This document shows, in pieces, positions 56,858 through 64,000 of a stretch of 64,000 nt of DNA. How positions within the stretch are numbered: the first letter of the stretch is position 1; the number at the start of each line of letters is the position of its first letter. A program made the translations under genes and the position numbers. Below the pieces are notes generated by a model. It was not told where the DNA came from. It did no database searches and saw only the letters and a program-made list of their open reading frames with translations. The stretch comes from Asterias rubens (Eukaryota; Echinodermata; Asteroidea; Forcipulatida; Asteriidae), in contig NC_047080.1 of the NCBI RefSeq assembly GCF_902459465.1, positions 10,762,866 through 10,826,865 on the forward strand, given 5' to 3'.

Positions 56858-59238
56858 CTCGTTCGTAGTCGTAGTTCGTCCTTGAATGGTGGCCTGTAGA
56901 CTTGTGATAATGTTGGCTGTGAATGAAACAGACAAGCTTGCAATTATTTTATAGCTTACACTACTGTGAATCAGGAAAGCTATACAGAGCTAGGGGCCTC
57001 ATGCACAAAACATTTATAATTTTCTCTTTTTTAAACGTTGATGCCTGAATAAAAAACCATCGAGAAAGACTCTGCGAGGGTCGAAACGTCAGGCCGTTAA
57101 CAATTTTTGTTTGCATCTAAAACATAGTTTCTTTAAGGTTGATAAGCAGTTTGCAACAGCTAATTTCATTGTCTAACCTGTTCCTGCGCAGACCAGTAAA
57201 CGCGTGGACATCACACAGTCCCATGAACATCATTTCTACAAAAGAGGCTTGTTTTTCTTTTAAAATAATTATGTCCTGTCATAAAATGTGTATGCCATTC
57301 ATGTTAGATGTAATGGCGTGTGTGCTTGTTTAAAGCCACCGGACATTTTTTGATTGACAGGAAAGGGACGGTGACAAGTTAAAGCGAATTGTTGTAATCA
57401 ATCAATTAAGGCCTAATGCAATCAAATTAAAATTGATGTTTCATTCGTTTCTAATAAAAGTTACTCATAGTGACTAGAAAGCCGTTATAAGATCAGTTAC
57501 CCGTCATCGCTCTTTATCGTTAAATCCTTGCAAAAAAAATCCGTCTCCAATAAATCCTTCTAAAAAGAAAACTTGTACATCATGAGTTTTGTACTGACAC
57601 CATCATTTTAATAGGTCGCTTGTTAATTCCTTTAAAAAAACTGCTGTTTAACCCCTCTGTTGTGTCCGTTTTCCTTCAATTTTAACTAATATTGCTATTT
57701 TTGATGACACGTTGGACTGTCTTCCAACGCGCCACCATAGTCGTTCACGCTCTTGTACTCTTTCATAAATATTTAGCGGAAAGTTCGAAGGTGACGTGAC
57801 CCTCACTTGAGAAAAAAAGGTTGCCAACAAAAAATTAGTGCGAGAAATTTTACAAGGAGAAGCTTTGCTATGTATGGAATGTTGTTTTTAAATCCTGCTA
57901 GTTTTTTGAAAGTTCTGGAAAGTTCTGCAAGAAAACAGCTCAGCCCGAAATATGAGTGTGTTTTTTTTTATTTTAAGAGTGTGGCTTTTTCTTATAATAA
58001 CCAGACCTGTTAATACACGCACACCTAGCCTAATAAACTAATTGTCTACCCGGTGGGTGTAACTTTCGGGTTAAATTTACCATGTAACTGGACCTGTATA
58101 TACCCATTCTGATCTGGTATAATGTTTTTTGAACCACTTTCACATGAGATTTTTAAAGAAATCCTCGGGTCAACAATACAGTCCAAAGGGGGTTTATTAT
58201 TGCGTAAAAAAAGAGTCACAGCGACCGATTATGTTAACCCACGTATAAATTGTCACCAGGTTCTTTTGAGTCTGGATTAAGGCCACCCACAAAAAGAAAC
58301 CTTTTTCAATTTCTATAATTGTGCCTTTTATAACTGGAGTAAGATTGACCAATTTCACAACTGAGTAGTTATTGTACTTTTGGGGTGTTTTTGATTGTTA
58401 ACCCTCTAGTCCCTGCACCGCCTGAGTTTGCCGAAATAATTTTGTTTTTCTTTTCAAGATTCTTGCAGTAACTTTACTGAAATCGTAGTTCAAATTTTTT
58501 AAAGATAGCCAAGGCTTATTATTTATAATTAAACGCACAATTTTTGACCCTTTCGGTAATATTTGTACAAGTCCTCATTGGGGAACAATAAACCTACCGA
58601 AATATTTATGGCGATTATTTTTGTATAATGATAAAATGGATACAATAGTTTGTCAAGGCTTTTATCTGGCTCAATGCTGATTATTTGCGAAGGCATAAGT
58701 TTTCGACAATATCACCATGAATGATAAATACAGTTTCCTTTGTGTTTACTAATAAGCGTTTTGTTGGGTAAGTGCTAAATTATTTCATCATCATTAGCTT
58801 CGTCAAGTCAACTGTGAAGAGAAAAATTAATTATAATGATCTATAAACAACTAGATGGATTCACCAATGCGTAGGCATACTATTGACTACCTAGTTTTAT
58901 TTTGATGTTTCTTATTTTCTACAAACAAAAGCTATAGCGAGGTTTCCTCCTACCGCATAATACAGTGTATCGCTTTAGGTGGCTGGGCGGTCCAGTGGCT
59001 AAATGGTTAAACCCATTATGTTCTGCCAACACATCATGCCGACAACCGTATTTTCCTAGCCCTAAATAACCCTCATTCTAATAACCCCAACGAATAAATC
59101 GTATGGGATTTTTGGAATGTAGTCTATACACTGCCTATGTTGATCAGGAACAAAAATGACATTAATTGTTGAACACTTTCTTCCAAGGTGTAACCCGAAA
59201 TGTTTTTTTGGGATATAGGGGCCTAACAGTATTATATT

Positions 59239-59625
59239 TTAAAGGCAGTGGACACTATTGGTAATTACTCAAAATAATTATTATCATAAAACCTTACTTG
59301 GTAACGAGTAATGGGGAGAGGTTGGTAGTATAAACATTGTGAGAAACGGCTGCCTCTGGAGTATAACATAGTTCTCGAAAAAGAAGTTATTTTCCACGAA
59401 TTTGATTTCAAGAACTCAGATTTAGAATTTGAGGTCTCGAAATCAAGCATCTGAAAGCACACAACTTCGGGTGACAAGGTTTTTGGTTTTTTTTCATTAT
59501 TATCTCGCAACTTCGACGACCGATTGAGCTCAAATTTTCACATGTTTGTCATTTTGTGCATATGTTGAGATACACCAAGTGAGAAGACTGGTCTTTGAGA
59601 ATTACCGATAGCGTCCGTGTTTTAA
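59239..59625 (+). mobile_element. Family B element
   Basis: The ends are TTAAAGGCAGTGGACACTAT and a worn GATAGCGTCCGTGTTTTAA. Inner blocks match 53944-54327 closely, including the gaggtctcgaaatcaagcat word. Confidence 0.75.
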
Positions 59626-60714
59626 CAGTCATTTGACCCGTTTCGAAACTACGCTTTGAGATTGGTCTCCAGCTTGGGATCCGTCCGCCTGTAATGCAAC
59701 TCCGTAAATGAAAAGTTAAGTGCATGTTTTCTAAATCAGAGCCTAAGCTCTTAACTCGTGATTTTGAAAATACCATATCACCCCTTTCACAAAACTATTA
59801 TTCCCATTTATGGAAACGGAATTATGTGAAATCGGGGGGGGGGGGGGAACGCGCAATAATGCGGACACATTTTGTATGCGATTTTCCGCTAAATCAATCT
59901 TGAAAACAAAACAAACTTTTGATTGTCACTTTACTGACCACATGGCCAAGATCCAAATATTTTCATGAATATCAGTTAAGAAAATAAACATTAGAATTCC
60001 TCCCACCTTCATTGTCTATTCATCGAACAAAAAAACTACTTCACAAGCATAGACAAAAACACAGAAGTTCGCAGTGATTTATGTTTAGACAAAAGCAATA
60101 CAGACTTTGGAATCTGTCACCAGCGAAAGCCGTTATTATTTGATACTCTTATTTATTTTCACGGCGGGTGCAATATTCTTGACTTTGTTATGCGATAGAA
60201 GGGTAAATAAAACAGTACGTGATGATCCATTTATAATGGGTTGACTATCTGGACGAATGATATTGCAAAAGAAGAAATATTTATGGGGGTGACTGAGTTC
60301 ATAATAGATTGAATTTCCGTTTCTTTCTTTGCACCTTTTTTCTTAGTCATAAATTAACATAGAAAATATTCGGCACGGGGACAAGGGTTGTTAAAGGCAG
60401 AGTTAACTTTTGAGTATAGCTGTTAAATTATAGGCAAGTAATTCTCACTTTTTGTTTCCAATTATTTACTTTTGAAAATGGGAAAATTTTGACTCAATTG
60501 GTTTTCAGAGTTGCAAGAATATGATAAAAGAAAGAACAACCAATTGAATGTTGCAAATAATTTGTGCTTTCAAAGTTGCAAAGAAAGGCTTCACACATGA
60601 AGCCTTTTTTCAAGTGTCGCTGTGTTTATATATTATACCAGCAGCTCTACGGTGCTCTTTACCGAAAAGTCTTTAAGGGATCATGAATATTTTGACTAAA
60701 ATTTCAAAGTATAT

Positions 60715-60967
60715 TTGGTTTGCGGTAACACCATGTGTGTATCTACTTGCCAGGTAGAGTTGTTCTTAGGGAACTGTCTTGCTTTATTCTACTGCCGTGG
60801 AGTAGATAATCGGAGGTTCGGGAGACTTCTCAGTTCTGAAAAGAACTGTCCTGTTTTTTAACTATTACCAGGGCGGATGGTATAGAAATTAGACTGGACT
60901 ACTACTTTAGCTTATAGCTTATACGATCCTATAAGCTAAAGTAGTAGTCCAGTCTAATTTCTATACC
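60715..60967. mobile_element. Penelope-type repeat piece followed by a perfect hairpin
   Basis: 60715-60860 begins with TTTGCGGTAACACCATGTGT, the word shared with 7000 and 21793. At 60879-60967 two arms of about 39 bp (GGTATAGAAATTAGACTGGA and on) are exact inverse copies around an 11-bp loop. Confidence 0.6.
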
Positions 60968-62632
60968 ATAACCACGCAATGCCTCAAATCCTATATAAAA
61001 TTTCAAAGTTGCACCCTCCCGTTATTGACACCCTCCGTTGTCTCATAACCCTTAAAACCCTGGGAAAACTCATAGTTGAACCTCGAAAAACAGTTACACA
61101 AAAATTAATGATCTGCGATGTGACTTGAATTTTACTTTAAAATTTATGTCTGCAATGATTGGAAGGTATACGGGCATTTTTTTTTTTTTTTTTACGGGAC
61201 ACAGATTTTTTTGAAATGACCGCAAAATGTTATCAAAGCAAACCTAAAACGCAGGCGGGGAAAGCCATCTTTTATTTAATGCTTTTAATGTTTAACAAAT
61301 GTTTTAGTAAATACATAACAAGTTGACAGATAAAAGCATAAAAAAAGGGCTGGAAATGGTTTGTATAAATATAAGACGACCTAGAGACGTTTATTGTTGT
61401 GACAAATTTTTATTTGAAAACTCTTCCGCAAGAAGTTTGATCCTTGTTATTTGGTATTAGGCCTATAATCATAATCAAATTAAGACTAGAAAAACGAATT
61501 GTTTTACCTGTAAATCCAGTCCAGTTAAAAGTATTGTCCAATTTCCATGGTTTGTATTTCTCGTTGTAACAAGGCTCCGGGGTGTTTCAGCCCATGGTCG
61601 CCGTCAAACGTTACGAACCGCCCGCTCGTATACTGGCGTGAGAACCCCCAAACGAATCGAACACGGAGATTTATTGGAGGGCAACTCTAGTCAACGAACT
61701 CACGACGTGAAATACGTGAAATGATTCTAAGGGTACTACAGTCACTGAAGTTGCTATGTTTCAACTGTCAAAGCACCCACACTTTTCAGCGCCAGAAGCC
61801 CTCAACTATACAAAGCTTTTGGCGACTTCTGCTGAAAAAATGTACATTGCCTAACTTTGAATAACAATCACACGGCCACAACAACTTAAAAGTATGTTTC
61901 TCGCATGTTTTGCTTGAACTTTTTTCGTGGACGTATTAGAAAGTTGGGGTGCGATAGAGTACCTGCTTCAAATGACGGCTTGAACTCCCCCCCCCCCTTT
62001 TTCTCACTCCATGGGCCAATGATTCAGGTAAATTGGCCCCTCAATGCAAGTGTTGTTTCCTTCCCTTACAGTTTGAAACGAAAATAAAGTTCGTGTGAGC
62101 GGTCTCATCACACGGTCTATAAACTTTGGTAGGGTGAATTGGCAACTGGATAATAAAATATTGTTTCTCTTTTCATTTCCAAGCAAGCTGTACTATAACA
62201 GTTTCATTTCCCTCGGCAAGGTCGGTATTGTAGTCCAGAGAAGAAAATATGGATATACTAGAAAACACAAATAAAGACTAATTAGACCTTGTATGGCGTA
62301 CAGACTCCATCAAAAAAATTTTGATTTATTGCTTGCCTCCGCTTCTTGTACAGTTTGACATAGAGACGTTAATGAGTCTTCCATTTCATTACCTTTTTAA
62401 TTGATGTGGCTACAGTTCAAGTTGACAGGTACTTACCACCACAGTCACTGACCTGTGTATAAATTTATAGTTTGTAAAATAAATCAAATCAAGTCAACAT
62501 TAAGATGATTAGTGCCTATAATCCATTGGTTTCTTGACTTTTGAATGCTAGCAGATGATGTGAAATTAACATGGGCTGGAGATGGAGGATTCAAAAGAGG
62601 GCGCTCTATCAGAAAAAAGTTTGTACCGTTGT

Positions 62633-62806
62633 CGCATGCAATTATGTCCTCTATGCAATACTATCCGGAGGACATTATTGCATATGCAAGAATGTCTGCC
62701 AGACGGTTTTGCATATGCGGTCGTGTCCGCCCGGACGCTGCTGCATAATGCAATTGTGTCCGCCCGGACACATTTGCATATGCAGTTGTGTCCGCCCCCG
62801 TGCAAA
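62633..62806 (+). repeat. Tandem double-palindrome minisatellite
   Basis: About five units of 32 bp each combine TGCATATGCA (a palindrome) with TGTCCGCCCGGACA (an imperfect palindrome). The 5' units are more diverged. It lies about 1 kb before the ASS1 coding exon. Confidence 0.75.
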
Positions 62807-63533
62807 ACCGTCCTTGGTCGATGAGCATAGTTCTATAACGAGAAAAGTGTCAAGAAACAGGTCATGAGACAGTTTAGCATAAAACAGACACGTGAGGGCG
62901 CCCGTTACTTAAGTCGGCAGCAGCGCAAAAGCACCTCGTGTCAACTAGAGAGATTATAGACTCAGTTCAAGACAGTATTGTTGGTATGCGAGCCGCCTTC
63001 GCAGCTGCACACACACGCATTGTTTGCGATAGAGGCGCGTGCATAATAAAACACTAGACAAAGAACAGCCTTGAACAAAGACTAGACTCACTACACAAAA
63101 ACACGAGCCCTCGTGTGTGTGCGCGCAAAGGACAGAAAGTGTCGTCATGCAGTTTTACAGGTTTTGAATCTTTCATCAGCAGCTCGATCGAGAGCGATAT
63201 CTAGCTTGTTTTGAGGAGGCAGTCAAACAGTGCAGCACATAGAAGGAAGGTAGTACGGACGTGACACCGACGACACTCAAAACAACACACTCAGCTGCAA
63301 GAAGCTCAGCTCACGAATTTCAGGAATCAATTGTTTACTGAGTTAAGGAGTAAGTGATGCATATTTTGTCCCAAGTGGAAAGTGTATTATTGCTTGTTTG
63401 TTCCGCTATATAATTATTAATTATATGAGCAACAACAGACTAAATAGCCTTAACATTCAAAGGTCAAAGCTCTGGATGCTCACATTGTTTGCAGTAATTT
63501 CAAAGTTATTATTAGCCTACTCATATTTATTTG

Positions 63534-63716
63534 GCTGTGTCCGAAACGACGACTTCGGCTACAGCTACGTCTAGATCAGCGCGTCTACCAGTGTTGAAGA
63601 ATAGGCAGACGCGCGCGATCTAGCCATAGCCGAAGTCGCCGTTTCGGACACGGGCTTACCCAAACCTTGTAGGTGTTGTAGCAATGTGTCCGCCATATCT
63701 CAAAAAAGGCTTATGG
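63534..63716. mobile_element. Hairpin element and family D end before ASS1
   Basis: 63534-63651 is an inverted repeat with arms TGTCCGAAACGACGACTTCG and CGAAGTCGCCGTTTCGGACA. Positions 63690-63716 match the family D terminus (CATATCTCAAAAAAGGCTTA). They sit within 100 bp of the ASS1 exon acceptor. Confidence 0.65.
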
Positions 63717-63752
63717 TCGTCCTTTGTTTTTAAATTTAGGTTCTAATCAGAA

Positions 63753-63890
63753 ATGGCCGAGCCACCAAGCAAGAAGCAGAACAAGGATGGTGAAACGAAG
63801 ATAGTGGTGCTGGCTTACAGCGGAGGTCTGGATACCTCTTGCATCTTGCTCTGGCTCATTGAGCAAGGTTACGAGGTTGTCGCATTCACG
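63753..63890 (+). CDS. ASS1: Argininosuccinate synthase, first coding exon (partial)
   Basis: The exon encodes 46 residues from the ATG at 63753 and ends in phase 0 at a strong donor (GTAAGT). It holds the ATP-binding signature [18 protein letters not shown] with EQGYEVVAF, as in animal ASS1. The enzyme joins citrulline and aspartate using ATP in arginine and nitric oxide/urea metabolism, in the cytosol. The N-terminus has about ten extra polar residues ([16 protein letters not shown]) before the core. An acceptor at 63739 (TTTAAATTTAG) shows that a 5' UTR exon lies upstream. The rest of the gene is outside the window. Confidence 0.95.
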
Positions 63891-63913
63891 GTAAGTTTAA
63901 CAATCTCATTCCC

Positions 63914-64000
63914 AGGGCCCAGTTTCATAATCATAGAGCTGCTTAAGCAGACAATATTGCTCAACAATTGTCTGCTAAGCAGAAATGAGCAGGATACAGT
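63914..64000. mobile_element. Family C fold-back, cut by the window end
   Basis: It begins GGGCCCAGTTTCATAATCAT and continues with agagctgcttaagcagac and tgctaagcagaaatgagc, all family C words. It lies in the first ASS1 intron. Confidence 0.65.

Larger units (their letters stand above)
56858..63752. other. Long non-coding interval before ASS1
   Basis: No convincing coding exon is seen. A possible 5' UTR exon of the minus gene sits at about 61509-61640, ending in GATTTACAG and a GTAAAAC donor. It would splice to an acceptor at about 56928 (TTCATTCACAG). A repeat piece at about 57055-57100 has CTCTGCGAGG and GTCGAAACGTC. Family B, hairpin and minisatellite pieces are listed separately. ASS1 promoter sequence is expected in the last kilobase. 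Confidence 0.4.

Overview
This is a eukaryotic (animal) window with intron-split genes, GT-AG splice sites and dense short transposon debris. The near-complete KLHL20 protein and the mix of tRNA-derived SINEs, hairpin elements and small inverted-repeat elements suggest a marine deuterostome. An echinoderm, probably a sea star, is my inference from the repeat style and is not proven here. Exon coordinates come from reading splice sites and codon phase by eye.

Layout. 1-7.9 kb is mostly repeats, with one likely first coding exon on the minus strand at 4.55 kb. 7.9-9.2 kb holds an intronless rhodopsin-family GPCR (minus). 11.4-16.6 kb is a six-exon ANKRD45 orthologue (minus). 17.9-22.9 kb is a complete seven-exon KLHL20 orthologue (plus), head-to-head with ANKRD45 and 1.3 kb away. 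27.6-28.9 kb is an intronless RING/B-box protein (minus) beside a dead LINE fragment. 29.2-31.6 kb is a three-copy tandem array of about 761 bp. 33.7-41.3 kb carries two giant exons and one small exon of a secreted or membrane protein with at least 38 EGF domains (minus). 47.3-50.0 kb is a four-exon gene for a secreted mucin-like protein with 24 V-T-T repeats and a C-terminal PAN/apple-like domain (plus). 52.4-56.9 kb holds three phase-compatible exons of an unidentified signal-peptide protein (minus), which could be the 5' end of the EGF gene. At 63.75 kb the first coding exon of argininosuccinate synthase begins (plus) and runs out of the window.

Repeats. Two related inverted-repeat families account for much of the intergenic DNA. 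Family A ends in TTAAAGCCATTGGACACTTT and family B in TTAAAGGCAGTGGACACTAT. A third fold-back family (C) ends in GGGCCCAATTTCATAGAGCT. A fourth (E) has ends like GGTGGATTTCACAAAG. tRNA-derived SINEs are frequent and often interrupted by C or by LINE tails. Several young hairpins lie in introns and promoters.

There is no operon-like logic. The one tight functional arrangement is the divergent ANKRD45/KLHL20 pair. The most unusual items are the 38-EGF protein with a five-domain super-repeat, the mucin-PAN gene with a part-duplicated last exon, the GPCR without the usual disulfide cysteines, and the array that embeds a transposon.
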